NCBI GenBank assembly: GCA_937906455.1
Contig: CALCYT010000016.1
Coordinates: 1 to 58,630, forward strand
Length of the DNA: 58,630 nt
DNA from: an uncultured Bacteroidales bacterium
GTDB taxonomy: Bacteria; Bacteroidota; Bacteroidia; Bacteroidales; F082
Reading direction: 5' to 3'
Of this stretch, positions 1 to 7,639 are shown one piece after another. The translations under genes and the position numbers were made by a program. Numbering within the stretch: position 1 is the stretch's first letter; every line of letters starts with the position of its first letter. Below the pieces are notes generated by a model. That model was not told the DNA's origin. It ran no database searches and was given only the letters and a program-made list of their open reading frames with translations.

Positions 1-118
1 CTAAACTTATAATCTTATAAACTAATCTAAACTCTAAACTAAAAAACTGACTCTACACTCTAAACTCTAATCTTCTAAACTTATAATCTTATAAACTAAT
101 CTAAACTCTAAACTAAAA
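1..118. repeat. Period-7 AT-rich array with a 44-bp direct duplication
   Basis: The stretch is made of CTAAACT/CTCTAAA-like units. Positions 1-44 are repeated exactly at 75-118, and the same 44 bases occur again at 45168-45211. The array is followed at 120-134 by a fragment (GATTTCTCGACTCC) resembling one arm of the palindromic element at 17381-17469. The composite of heptad array plus palindrome fragment recurs near 45104-45284. No gene was seen in bases 1-149. Confidence 0.9.
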
Positions 119-149
119 AGATTTCTCGACTCCGTATAATAATATTCAC

Positions 150-157
150 TATCTTTG
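150..157 (+). promoter_or_regulatory. Bacteroidota -7 promoter element of yggS
   Basis: TATCTTTG fits the TAnnTTTG consensus and lies 23 bases before the yggS start codon. The -33 region is not clear. Confidence 0.7.
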
Positions 158-180
158 CAGTGTCTTAAAACTATGTCATC

Positions 181-849
181 ATGGTAAAGGAAAATTTGGA
201 AACTGTAAGAAAGACGATACCTTCCGGGGTTTTGCTCGTGGCGGTGTCGAAGACCAAGCCGGCGGAGGATGTGCAAGAAGCGTACGATGCCGGACAGCGT
301 GTATTCGGTGAGAACCACGCTCTTGAGATGCGCGACAAACACGAGGTTCTGCCAAAGGACATCGACTGGCATTTCATCGGACATCTGCAGACCAACAAGA
401 TAAAATACATAATAGAATATGTCAGACTGATTCATTCCATCGACACTTTCAACCTGCTGCAAGCCGTCAACAAAGAGGCGGCGAAACACCAGCGTGTGGT
501 CGATTGTCTGCTGCAGTTCCACATCGCGGAAGAGGAGACAAAATTCGGATTGAGCATTGACGAGGCCGAGGAGATTCTTAACTCCGCTGAATACAAGGCC
601 ATGAACAACGTACGTGTCTGCGGCGTGATGGGAATGGCGACGAACACCGACGACATGAATCGTGTGAGAAAGGAATTTCATCAGCTTAAAGAGATTTTTG
701 CATCTCTGAAATCAAGATATTTCGCTGACAGTGAATGGTTTAAGGAGATTTCGATGGGGATGTCGCACGATTACCCCGTCGCCATCGAAGAGGGCAGCAC
801 CATAGTGAGGGTGGGAAGTAAGATTTTTGGGGAAAGGGTTTATAATTGA
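181..849 (+). CDS. yggS: YggS/PLPBP family pyridoxal-phosphate homeostasis protein
   Basis: This 222-residue protein has the full length of the YggS/PROSC family, a single alanine-racemase-like TIM barrel that binds pyridoxal 5'-phosphate and takes part in vitamin B6 and amino-acid homeostasis rather than catalysis. The PLP lysine is K24 in VAVSKTKP. Other family motifs are FGEN (near residue 40), DWHFIGHLQTNK, and the phosphate-binding end SMGMSHDYPVAIEEGST followed by VRVGSKIFGER. The ATG at 181 gives the usual N-terminus and lies just after a TATCTTTG promoter. The stop codon is followed within a few bases by the heptad array that leads into nadE, so the two genes may be co-transcribed. 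Identification is firm; the exact physiological role is known only at family level. Confidence 0.96.
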   Translation: MVKENLETVRKTIPSGVLLVAVSKTKPAEDVQEAYDAGQRVFGENHALEMRDKHEVLPKDIDWHFIGHLQTNKIKYIIEYVRLIHSIDTFNLLQAVNKEAAKHQRVVDCLLQFHIAEEETKFGLSIDEAEEILNSAEYKAMNNVRVCGVMGMATNTDDMNRVRKEFHQLKEIFASLKSRYFADSEWFKEISMGMSHDYPVAIEEGSTIVRVGSKIFGERVYN

Positions 850-854
850 AAATT

Positions 855-910
855 GATAATAGATAATAGATAACAGATAACAGATAATAGATAACAGATA
901 ACTGATATGA
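855..910 (+). repeat. Heptad array GATAATA/GATAACA between yggS and nadE
   Basis: Eight consecutive 7-base units begin with G at 855, 862, 869, 876, 883, 890, 897 and 904. Units are GATAATA or GATAACA, ending in GATAACT and GATATGA. The nadE start codon (907-909) lies in the last unit. The array fills almost the whole spacer between the two genes. Confidence 0.95.
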
Positions 911-1653
911 AAGATTTTAATGCAAAAGAGGTAAAGGACCGTGTGGTTCAATGGATTAGGGATTGGTTTGAGGTTAACGGCAAGGGCTGTAACGCCGTTA
1001 TCGGCATCTCGGGCGGCAAGGACAGCAGCATAGTGGCAGGCTTGTGCGTGGAGGCTCTCGGCAAAGACCGTGTCATAGGCGTGACCATGCCCAATGGAGT
1101 GCAGAAAGACATATCCGACAGCATGAAGCTCATCAACCACCTCGGAATAAGATATTGCTGCGTGAACATCGGCGCGACATACGACGCACTTATGAAAGAG
1201 GTGAGAGAGCAACTGTCAGTCATCGGCAAGGACGTCGCCAACCAGACTGTCATCAACATGCCGCCGCGCCTGCGGATGACGGCCTTGTATGCCGTCTCAC
1301 AATCGGTGAACGGCCGTGTGGCGAACACCTGCAACCTGTCGGAGGACTGGGTCGGCTATTCGACGCGCTACGGCGATGCGGCAGGTGACTTCTCCCCTCT
1401 CGGCGGCTTGACGGTACAGGAAGTGAAAGCTGTCGGCAAAGAGCTGGGTTTGCCAATAGATTTGATTGAGAAAACACCATCCGACGGGTTATGCGGCAAG
1501 AGCGACGAGGACAACCTCGGATTCACCTACGCCACCTTGGACAAATATATCCGCACCGGCATCTGCGAAGACGCGGAGATAAAAGCAAAAATCGACGATA
1601 AACATGTGAAGAACCTGTTTAAATTAGAGCCGATTCCGCATTTTAGACCTTAG
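907..1653 (+). CDS. nadE: NAD(+) synthase, ammonia-dependent
   Basis: The 248-residue protein catalyses the last step of NAD synthesis, ATP-dependent amidation of deamido-NAD. It has the PP-loop SGGKDSS at residues 35-41, the NLSEDWVGYSTRYGDAAGDFSP region that contacts substrate, and a KTPSDGLCGKSDEDNLGF segment corresponding to the conserved PSA/DEE loop. There is no N-terminal nitrilase (glutaminase) domain, so it should use free ammonia or a partner amidase. The start codon sits in the last unit of a GATAAYA heptad array. The stop codon TAG (1651-1653) lies inside a second heptad array (1642-1676). It is convergent with the PHP gene. Confidence 0.96.
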   Translation: MKDFNAKEVKDRVVQWIRDWFEVNGKGCNAVIGISGGKDSSIVAGLCVEALGKDRVIGVTMPNGVQKDISDSMKLINHLGIRYCCVNIGATYDALMKEVREQLSVIGKDVANQTVINMPPRLRMTALYAVSQSVNGRVANTCNLSEDWVGYSTRYGDAAGDFSPLGGLTVQEVKAVGKELGLPIDLIEKTPSDGLCGKSDEDNLGFTYATLDKYIRTGICEDAEIKAKIDDKHVKNLFKLEPIPHFRP

Positions 1654-1676
1654 ACTTTAGACATTAGGGGCTAACT
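1642..1676 (+). repeat. Heptad array TTTAGAC at the end of nadE
   Basis: Five 7-base units: TTTAGAC, CTTAGAC, TTTAGAC, ATTAGGG, GCTAACT. The nadE stop codon (1651-1653) is inside the second unit, and the array fills the 24-bp convergent gap to the next gene. No hairpin terminator is visible here. Confidence 0.85.
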
Positions 1677-1677
1677 G

Positions 1678-2880
1678 TCATTTAGTGTGGCGGCGTTTTG
1701 CCCGAATTAACAAAGCTATCAGCAGGATTATTCCGATATAGATGCTCCACAGTGCCGCGGTCCACCAATATGAGATATGGTCAAGTCGCTGTTTTTCAAT
1801 AACTTGACTCTCATGGCGCGTGACCGGGTTGAGCCACATCGTGGTGCCGTCGAAAAACGTCAGGACGGTGCGCACATACTGGTCGGAAGGCTGTATGTCG
1901 TACGACACCTCAAACAGGTCTTTCTCTTCACGTGAGACCTCTTTCAAGACAACACCGTTTTGTCCGATAAAATCGGCTTTTTTTATTGGTTTAGTGACAC
2001 TTACGTTAAAATTGACGCCATCAAGCCTCGCCCTATTTAAATAAGGTATATCACGTTTGAAACGCGCCACCTTGTCATCCATTTTCTCTTTTCTGTCGAG
2101 CTTGAAATCGACACCCACCGCCTTGCCTGCGAGAAGCGCGTCATAAAGTTGGTTGGCATCGTTGTCTTTGGCGTTCAGATACGTCGTCCTGAGAGCTATA
2201 TCGTTGATTTTCATCACATCATGAGTGTCATCATCAGCGATGAGATAAACAAGATGTCCGTTAGAGAGAGCCATATCCCAATGATTTGGCGAGTTGACGA
2301 AGCCGTTTAGCACCTCCAAAATCCTGTAATTGCTGAGATATTTCATGTCGCGCACGTTGTAGCTGCCATCGACGAAGCTCGGATGCGCCACCGCCACCAC
2401 TCTGTTCTGCTCACCTAACTTATTGAGCATGTGTTGTTTATGACTCAACGTCTGATAAAAGAAATAGTCGATGCGACGCACTTTTTTAGTGCCGAGGCAC
2501 ACCTGATGCGTCTTCCAAACGTTATAGCCGTGCTCATATCCGGGGATGAAACCGGGGTCACGGCCGTCTTCAAAACCATTCACCTTATTATAATCGGAGA
2601 TTCCGACATGGTCGTAGCCAAAAAGACGGTACATGCTGTCATACACCGCATTGCCGTTGTTGCGTCCGTTAGTCACGCCGCCATACTGACGAGTATGTCC
2701 ATGGAAATTGCAGCATTTCCAATAGGTTGAATCGATGTCCTGATAAGGATTAAGCAGATAATCACCATGAAAAGGCACCGGCTCGTCATAAACATAAACG
2801 GGCACGAAAAGATTCATCGCCACGAGGATGCCGACGCAGGCGAGAATGAGATATAGCAGATATTTGAATATTTTTTTCAT
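1678..2880 (-). CDS. Membrane-anchored PHP-domain protein
   Basis: From the chosen start (ATG at 2878-2880) the protein has 400 residues. It has an N-terminal transmembrane helix (about 4-27), an extracytoplasmic or periplasmic PHP-like phosphoesterase domain, and a C-terminal transmembrane helix followed by RAKRRH. PHP motifs are CNFHGHT (H60, H62), DHVGISDYN, AVAHPSF, EVLNGF and IADDDTHD, the expected metal-ligand set of a PHP domain. The substrate cannot be read from the sequence. An upstream in-frame ATG at 2937 would add 19 residues made of PLM/PLT/PLK units encoded by a 9-bp tandem repeat. I prefer the later start because it begins directly with a normal membrane anchor, but the promoter at 2945-2952 leaves both possible. 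Confidence 0.85.
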   Translation of the reverse strand: MKKIFKYLLYLILACVGILVAMNLFVPVYVYDEPVPFHGDYLLNPYQDIDSTYWKCCNFHGHTRQYGGVTNGRNNGNAVYDSMYRLFGYDHVGISDYNKVNGFEDGRDPGFIPGYEHGYNVWKTHQVCLGTKKVRRIDYFFYQTLSHKQHMLNKLGEQNRVVAVAHPSFVDGSYNVRDMKYLSNYRILEVLNGFVNSPNHWDMALSNGHLVYLIADDDTHDVMKINDIALRTTYLNAKDNDANQLYDALLAGKAVGVDFKLDRKEKMDDKVARFKRDIPYLNRARLDGVNFNVSVTKPIKKADFIGQNGVVLKEVSREEKDLFEVSYDIQPSDQYVRTVLTFFDGTTMWLNPVTRHESQVIEKQRLDHISYWWTAALWSIYIGIILLIALLIRAKRRHTK

Positions 2881-2890
2881 TTTTCTAATC

Positions 2891-2935
2891 ATTAAGGGCT
2901 TTAATGGCATTAAGGGCATTAAGGGCGTTAATGGC
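2891..2935 (-). repeat. Nonamer tandem repeat in the leader of the PHP gene
   Basis: Five 9-base units alternate ATTAAGGGC-like and TTTAATGGC-like sequences (units start at 2891, 2900, 2909, 2918, 2927 on the + strand). The period is a multiple of three, so on the minus strand the array is an open frame encoding repeated Pro-Leu-X in phase with the downstream gene. Confidence 0.93.
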
Positions 2936-2944
2936 ATCAGGGTG

Positions 2945-2952
2945 CAAAATTA
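2945..2952 (-). promoter_or_regulatory. Predicted -7 element of the PHP gene
   Basis: The minus strand reads TAATTTTG (TAnnTTTG). A TTTTTGCC-like -33 region lies about 19 bases upstream. The transcript would begin near 2940, just upstream of the nonamer array. Confidence 0.6.
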
Positions 2953-3016
2953 TATATAATTTTTGAGATAACGGCAAAAAATCGTATTTTATTACAATTT
3001 ATTCGGCAAAAAGATG

Positions 3017-3024
3017 TAATTTTG
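3017..3024 (+). promoter_or_regulatory. Predicted -7 element of the EamA gene, leaderless geometry
   Basis: TAATTTTG ends only four bases before the ATG at 3029. The preceding bases AAAAGATG are shared with the bamD promoter (22409-22416 on the minus strand), which has the same four-base spacing. A transcript starting the usual few bases after the box would begin at or next to the start codon. Confidence 0.6.
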
Positions 3025-3028
3025 CGAT

Positions 3029-3922
3029 ATGAAAAACAGAAGTTATTTAGTTCATCTTGCAGGCGTGATCGCCATGATTATCTGGGGGTTATCGTTCATC
3101 TGGTCAACGCAGGTGTATAAAAACCTTAATCCGACGGCAACGATTTTCTTGCGTTTGGTGATAGCGACGATATTTTTCACCGCGATATTGTTCATCTTCA
3201 GATTGAACGAGAAAGTCGAGCGGAAACACCTTGGTTTGTTTGCCTTGGCTGCGATGTTCGAGCCGTTTTTGTACTTTCTTTTCGAGGGCTACGGGCTGAA
3301 AAACACCTCCCCCGTCATCGGCTCAGCTATTATCGCGATGATACCGTTGGTGACGCCTGTCGCGGCGACGATTTTCCTGAGAGAGAAGCTCTCTCCGATG
3401 AACATCGCAGGCTTCATAGTGTCGTTTCTTGGCGTGATGGTGATGCTGGTAAACAAAGACTTAGAGTTCGTAGCATCAACAAAAGGCGTCATTTTTTTAT
3501 TCTGTGCGGTGATTGTGGCTGTGGGTTATTCCATCTCGTTGGTGAAACTGACAAAACTATACAAACCCTTGACAATCACGTGGGTACAGAACATCATCGG
3601 CATGATATATTTTCTTCCGACGACTATCGTCATGGAGCAGTTCGAGCCGTCGCATTTCGGCAACGTGAGCGAATACATAGTGCCTCTGATATGTCTCGGC
3701 GTGCTTTGCAGTGCCATCGCCTACTCATTGTGGGCATTCGCTTTCAGCAAAATCGGCGCGTCGAGAGCCAACGTATATAGCAACCTGATACCTGTGTTCA
3801 CCGGCATTTTCAGTTTTCTGTTAGGCATAGAGGCCATGTCGGGCAACAAGATTATCGGCATTGTGCTGGTGGTGGTGGGCTTGATATTCTCACAATTAAA
3901 AACCAAGGAGGCGAAGTCATGA
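3029..3922 (+). CDS. EamA/DMT-family transporter
   Basis: A 297-residue integral membrane protein with about ten hydrophobic helices arranged as two EamA repeats. The first starts at residue 8 (HLAGVIAMIIWGLSFIWS), the second near residue 150 (GVIFLFCAVIVAVGYSISL). EamA proteins are drug/metabolite-superfamily permeases exporting or importing small metabolites; the substrate here is unknown. The last four bases (ATGA) overlap the start of the RNA methyltransferase gene, so the pair is translationally coupled. A TAATTTTG box lies so close to the start codon that the transcript may be leaderless. Confidence 0.93.
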   Translation: MKNRSYLVHLAGVIAMIIWGLSFIWSTQVYKNLNPTATIFLRLVIATIFFTAILFIFRLNEKVERKHLGLFALAAMFEPFLYFLFEGYGLKNTSPVIGSAIIAMIPLVTPVAATIFLREKLSPMNIAGFIVSFLGVMVMLVNKDLEFVASTKGVIFLFCAVIVAVGYSISLVKLTKLYKPLTITWVQNIIGMIYFLPTTIVMEQFEPSHFGNVSEYIVPLICLGVLCSAIAYSLWAFAFSKIGASRANVYSNLIPVFTGIFSFLLGIEAMSGNKIIGIVLVVVGLIFSQLKTKEAKS

Positions 3923-4713
3923 TTACAAGCAAGAGCAATCCTAAGATAAAGAATATCATCAAGTTGGAGAAGGCCTCGGAGCGCCGTGAGCAGAACCGCA
4001 TCCTCATTGAGGGGCGGCGTGAAATCGAGCGCGCCGTGGCGTGCGGCTTCGAGATAGACACCTTGTTCGTGTGTGACGCCATAGCACAAAAAGGGGCTGA
4101 AATTAAGGCGCGCTCGATTGAGGAGGTTTCCTTGGACGTGTTTGAGAAGATAGCCTACCGCGAAGGCAGCGACGGACTGCTGGCTGTCGCCATCCCGAGA
4201 TACGCTGACTTACAAGCGTTTAAGCCCAAGAGAGAGAACCCGCTCATCATAGTGTTAGAGACCGTGGAGAAGCCCGGAAACCTCGGGGCGGTGCTGCGCA
4301 CCGCCGACGCCGCCGGTGTTGATGCTGTCATTATCGCTGACCCACGAACCGACCTGTACAACCCCAACGCCATCCGCGCCAGCGTGGGATGCATATTCTC
4401 GGTGCCGCTGTTCGCATGCTCTTCGGAAGAATGCATCAAATGGTTGAAAGACAATGATATAACGATATATTGCACATACTTGAAAGCATCTATCGACTAT
4501 CTCGACGCTGACTTCAGAAAAGCCTCAGCGATAGTGATGGGAACCGAGGCGACAGGCATCTCACAACAATGGGTCGATGCCGCTGACCAGAACATCATCA
4601 TCCCCATGAACGGCATAGCGGATTCATTGAACGTGAGCGTGACAACGGCGATAGTGACGTTTGAAGCAGTGAGGCAGAGACGATCGCCTGTCATTTCGAC
4701 TGGGGTGAAATGA
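3919..4713 (+). CDS. TrmH/SpoU-family RNA 2'-O-methyltransferase
   Basis: This 264-residue SPOUT enzyme has an N-terminal substrate-binding domain (NPKIKNIIKLEKASERREQ, ILIEGRREIERA) and a C-terminal SpoU fold with the three family motifs: EKPGNLGAVLRTADAAG, AIVMGTEATGIS, and IPMNGIADSLNVSVTTAIVTFE. It should transfer a methyl group from S-adenosylmethionine to a ribose in rRNA or tRNA; the target base is not predictable. It overlaps the EamA gene by 4 bp. The last residues, PVISTGVK, are encoded by a GTCATTTCGACT repeat (4689-4730), so the natural C-terminus has been replaced or extended by repeat DNA. Confidence 0.93.
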   Translation: MITSKSNPKIKNIIKLEKASERREQNRILIEGRREIERAVACGFEIDTLFVCDAIAQKGAEIKARSIEEVSLDVFEKIAYREGSDGLLAVAIPRYADLQAFKPKRENPLIIVLETVEKPGNLGAVLRTADAAGVDAVIIADPRTDLYNPNAIRASVGCIFSVPLFACSSEECIKWLKDNDITIYCTYLKASIDYLDADFRKASAIVMGTEATGISQQWVDAADQNIIIPMNGIADSLNVSVTTAIVTFEAVRQRRSPVISTGVK

Positions 4714-4730
4714 AATGGAACAGAATGACA
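4689..4730. repeat. Degenerate GTCATTTCGA palindromic repeat at a gene 3' end
   Basis: TGTCATT (4689-4695) and AATGACA (4724-4730) are inverted repeats enclosing TCGACT and several GAAATGRAA-like bits. The half-site GTCATTTCGA is the same as at 17381 and, inverted, at 45273-45284. The 3' end of the methyltransferase gene runs into it. Confidence 0.75.
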
Positions 4731-4760
4731 AACACATAGAACAGCATTAAAAATTTGAAT

Positions 4761-5492
4761 ATGAATAACAATCAGTTTTCAAGAGATTTCAAGGTGTTAG
4801 CAAGTTATTGCGACAGCGTGAGCAGGCTGAGTCCGTTCATGATGCAGACCTTGTTTGAGGAGCTTGCCGACGTCAACGCCACACAGCTCGGCATCGGGAT
4901 GCAGACGCTGATGGAACGCGACAACGCCTTCTGGGTGGTGCGCCGCATAAGATTCGAGTTCAAAGACATCGTCAGGGAGAGCGATGACGTGATTTTGAGG
5001 ACATGGCCGGCAGGACCTGAGACGCTGAAGTGTTTCCGTTCGTATCAGATTCTGAAAGACGGCTCGAGACCCGTGGTGAACGCCATAGCGGAATGGGTGA
5101 TTTTGGACAAAGACACACGCCGTCTCAGAAAAGTTGACAGCATACAATATCCTGACATTCAATTCATTACGGGAAAAGCCATAGAGCCTGTTTTCAAGAG
5201 GTTCAAAGACGATTTCTCGGAAGACGATTTCGTTTACGAAAAAACGATAAAGGCGAGCGACATCGACATCTCTCATCACACCAACAACACCAAGTACTGC
5301 ATGATGGTACTCGACACCTTTTCCGTTAAGGAGTTGGAAGACATGACTATCAAAGAGATGGAGATTCATTACGAAGCCGAGAGTCTCGAAGGCGACGTGC
5401 TGCGCATCTACCGCAAAAAAATGGACTACGGATGGCATTTCGCGATAAAGAGAGACGGGAAAGTGACGACATTCGCCTATATCGAAAATTAA
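4761..5492 (+). CDS. Acyl-ACP thioesterase
   Basis: A 243-residue double hot-dog protein of the bacterial FatA/acyl-ACP thioesterase family, which hydrolyses acyl-ACP to release free fatty acids in the cytoplasm. Visible features are the first hot-dog with DVNATQLGIGMQTL and FWVVRRIRFEF, the linker VDSIQYPDIQF, and the second hot-dog with the catalytic-type motif DIDISHHTNNTKYC (Asn and His of the family DxNxHxN/HxN pattern) and EMEIHYEAES. I use the ATG at 4761; a TTG two codons earlier (4755) is also open but less likely. It lies 47 bp after the methyltransferase gene and is probably in its transcript. Confidence 0.9.
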   Translation: MNNNQFSRDFKVLASYCDSVSRLSPFMMQTLFEELADVNATQLGIGMQTLMERDNAFWVVRRIRFEFKDIVRESDDVILRTWPAGPETLKCFRSYQILKDGSRPVVNAIAEWVILDKDTRRLRKVDSIQYPDIQFITGKAIEPVFKRFKDDFSEDDFVYEKTIKASDIDISHHTNNTKYCMMVLDTFSVKELEDMTIKEMEIHYEAESLEGDVLRIYRKKMDYGWHFAIKRDGKVTTFAYIEN

Positions 5493-5516
5493 TTTTGGAA
5501 ATAAGGCAAATTATCG

Positions 5517-5524
5517 TATCTTTG
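5517..5524 (+). promoter_or_regulatory. Promoter -7 element of the acyl-CoA synthetase gene
   Basis: TATCTTTG fits TAnnTTTG, with TTTTGG about 18 bases upstream as a -33 candidate. It gives a leader of roughly 25 bases to the ATG at 5556. Confidence 0.72.
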
Positions 5525-5555
5525 CAAAAATTTCAGACAAGTTAAACTTACAGAT

Positions 5556-7616
5556 ATGATAGCAAAAGAATTACTAAATCCGAAAAGCATCGTGGTGTGC
5601 GGTGCGTCGAGTGACATTCACAAACCCGGTGGAAAAGCTTTGAAAAACCTTCTTGAGAGTCCATTCAAAGGCCCTGTTTACGCGGTGAACCCGAAAGAGG
5701 CCGAGGTGCAGGGCGTAAAATGCTACGCCAAGGTCGATGACCTGCCTCAGGTTGATTGCGCCATCATCTGCATCGCCGCCAAGTTCTGCGCCCAGACCGT
5801 CGATGTGCTGGCGAAAGAGAAAGGCTGCAAGGGCTTCATCATCATCAGTGCCGGATTCTCGGAGGAAAACGCCGAAGGTGCCGCCATAGAGAAACATATC
5901 GTCGATACCATCAACAGTGTGGGCGGCAGCCTGATAGGTCCCAACTGCACCGGATTCCTCAACGTGAACTATGCCGGCTGTTTCGACACCCCCATCCCTC
6001 CTCTCGACCCCAAAGGCGTGGATTTCATCACCGGCTCAGGAGCCACGGCGGTGTTCATCAAGGAATACGGCATGAGCAACGGTCTGAAGTTCAACAGCGT
6101 ATGGGCGGTAGGCAACAGCGCGCAGCTCGGCATCGAAGATGTGCTGGAGCACCTCGACGAGACCTTCGACCCTGAGAAATCAAGTCGTGTCATAATGCTT
6201 TACATGGAGAAGATCGGCGACCCGCAGCGACTGCTCAAACACTCGCGCAGCCTCATCAACAAAGGATGCCATATAGCAGCCATCAAGAGTGGTGGCTCGG
6301 CTGCCGGCTCACGCGCAGCGTCGTCGCACACAGGCGCCCTCGCCACCAACGACGCCGTGGTTGACGCATTGTTCAGAAAAGCAGGCATAGTGCGCTGCCA
6401 GAACCGTCAGGAGCTGACGACAGTGTGCGCCATCTTCATGCACCCTGAGATTAAAGGCAAACGCTGCGCCGTCATCACCCACGCAGGCGGCCCTGCCGTG
6501 ATGCTCACCGACGTGCTGTCGAACGGCGGCATGGAGGTGCCTTCACTCAAAGAACACCCGGCAAGCCCCGCATTGTTGGAAAAACTCTTCGCCGGCTCAA
6601 GCGTCGGCAACCCCATCGACTTCCTCGCAACAGGAACAGCAGAGCAGCTCGGATATATCATCGACACCGTTGAGAACGAATACGACGACATCGATTTCTC
6701 AGTAGTCATCTTCGGCTCACCGGGATTGTTCAGCAACAAAGAGGTTTACGACCTGCTTGACGCAAAGATGAAGACATGCAAGAAGCCTATCTTCCCCGTG
6801 CTGCCTTCCATCATCAACGTGAAAGACGAGATCGAGGACTTCATCGCCAAGGGACGCATCAACTTCCCGGAAGAATGTGTGCTCGGCAACGCCATCTGCA
6901 AGATTTACAACACCCCGAAGCCACAGCCCGAGGACGTGGTGATGCCGCAGGTTGACACCGCGCGCATCCGCAAGTGCATCGACAGCTGCGAGGACGGATA
7001 TATTGCTCCGGATAAGATTTACGAATTGCTCGACGCTGCCGGCATAGCGCAGAAGCAGATTCGTGTGGTTGACAAGAAACAGCAAGCTCTCGACTTCGCC
7101 AACGAGGTGGGCTATCCGCTCGTGATGAAGGTGGTGGGGCCTGTACATAAGTCGGACGTGGGCGGCGTGACCTTGAACGTGCGCGACATCGAGACCGTCG
7201 GCAAGGAGTTCGACCGCCTGATGGCGATTAAAGACACTTACGCCGTGGAGATGTACCCCATGCTTGACGGCACCGAGGTATATATCGGAGCCATCCGCGA
7301 CAAGAAGTTCGGTCACCAGGTGTTCTTCGGCTTGGGCGGCATCTTCATCGAGGTGCTGAAAGACGTGCAAAGCTCTCTCGTGCCTATCAGTGCCGACGAG
7401 GCCAAGGAAGCACTCACAAAGCTCCGCGGATACAAGATTTTACAAGGCGTGCGCGGACAGCAGCCGGTCAACATCGACGTCTATGCCGAGCAGATTGCAA
7501 GAGTGGCAGCCTTGGTGATGGCGGCACCTGAGATAGCTGAGATGGACCTCAACCCGTTGCTCGGCAACCCGAAGAACGTGGTGGCGGTCGATGCCCGCAT
7601 CAGAATAGAGAAATAA
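5556..7616 (+). CDS. ADP-forming acetate/acyl--CoA ligase, fused alpha-beta form
   Basis: The 686-residue protein fuses the two halves of ADP-forming acyl-CoA synthetase. The alpha half has a CoA-binding Rossmann domain (LNPKSIVVCGAS..KPGGKALKNL, residues 8-35) and a succinyl-CoA-ligase-like flavodoxin domain with the phospho-histidine loop SSHTGALA near residue 257. The beta half is a C-terminal ATP-grasp domain from about residue 480 (GYPLVMKVVGPVHKSDVGGVTLNV, VYIGAIRDKKFGHQVFFGLGG, EMDLNPLL). It interconverts acyl-CoA, ADP and phosphate with acid, CoA and ATP, and commonly conserves energy during acetate formation. It has its own promoter and lies 23 bp before the CotH gene. Confidence 0.94.
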   Translation: MIAKELLNPKSIVVCGASSDIHKPGGKALKNLLESPFKGPVYAVNPKEAEVQGVKCYAKVDDLPQVDCAIICIAAKFCAQTVDVLAKEKGCKGFIIISAGFSEENAEGAAIEKHIVDTINSVGGSLIGPNCTGFLNVNYAGCFDTPIPPLDPKGVDFITGSGATAVFIKEYGMSNGLKFNSVWAVGNSAQLGIEDVLEHLDETFDPEKSSRVIMLYMEKIGDPQRLLKHSRSLINKGCHIAAIKSGGSAAGSRAASSHTGALATNDAVVDALFRKAGIVRCQNRQELTTVCAIFMHPEIKGKRCAVITHAGGPAVMLTDVLSNGGMEVPSLKEHPASPALLEKLFAGSSVGNPIDFLATGTAEQLGYIIDTVENEYDDIDFSVVIFGSPGLFSNKEVYDLLDAKMKTCKKPIFPVLPSIINVKDEIEDFIAKGRINFPEECVLGNAICKIYNTPKPQPEDVVMPQVDTARIRKCIDSCEDGYIAPDKIYELLDAAGIAQKQIRVVDKKQQALDFANEVGYPLVMKVVGPVHKSDVGGVTLNVRDIETVGKEFDRLMAIKDTYAVEMYPMLDGTEVYIGAIRDKKFGHQVFFGLGGIFIEVLKDVQSSLVPISADEAKEALTKLRGYKILQGVRGQQPVNIDVYAEQIARVAALVMAAPEIAEMDLNPLLGNPKNVVAVDARIRIEK

Positions 7617-7639
7617 ATGGTTCGATAAATTATTTTATC

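Noticed and set aside
67..681. Long minus-strand frame opposite yggS
   Set aside because: It is the antisense shadow of yggS, with no family motifs.
855..910. CRISPR array
   Set aside because: Units are 7 bases long without unique spacers, and there are no cas genes.
4755..4760. TTG start of the thioesterase
   Set aside because: An ATG two codons later gives the usual N-terminus.
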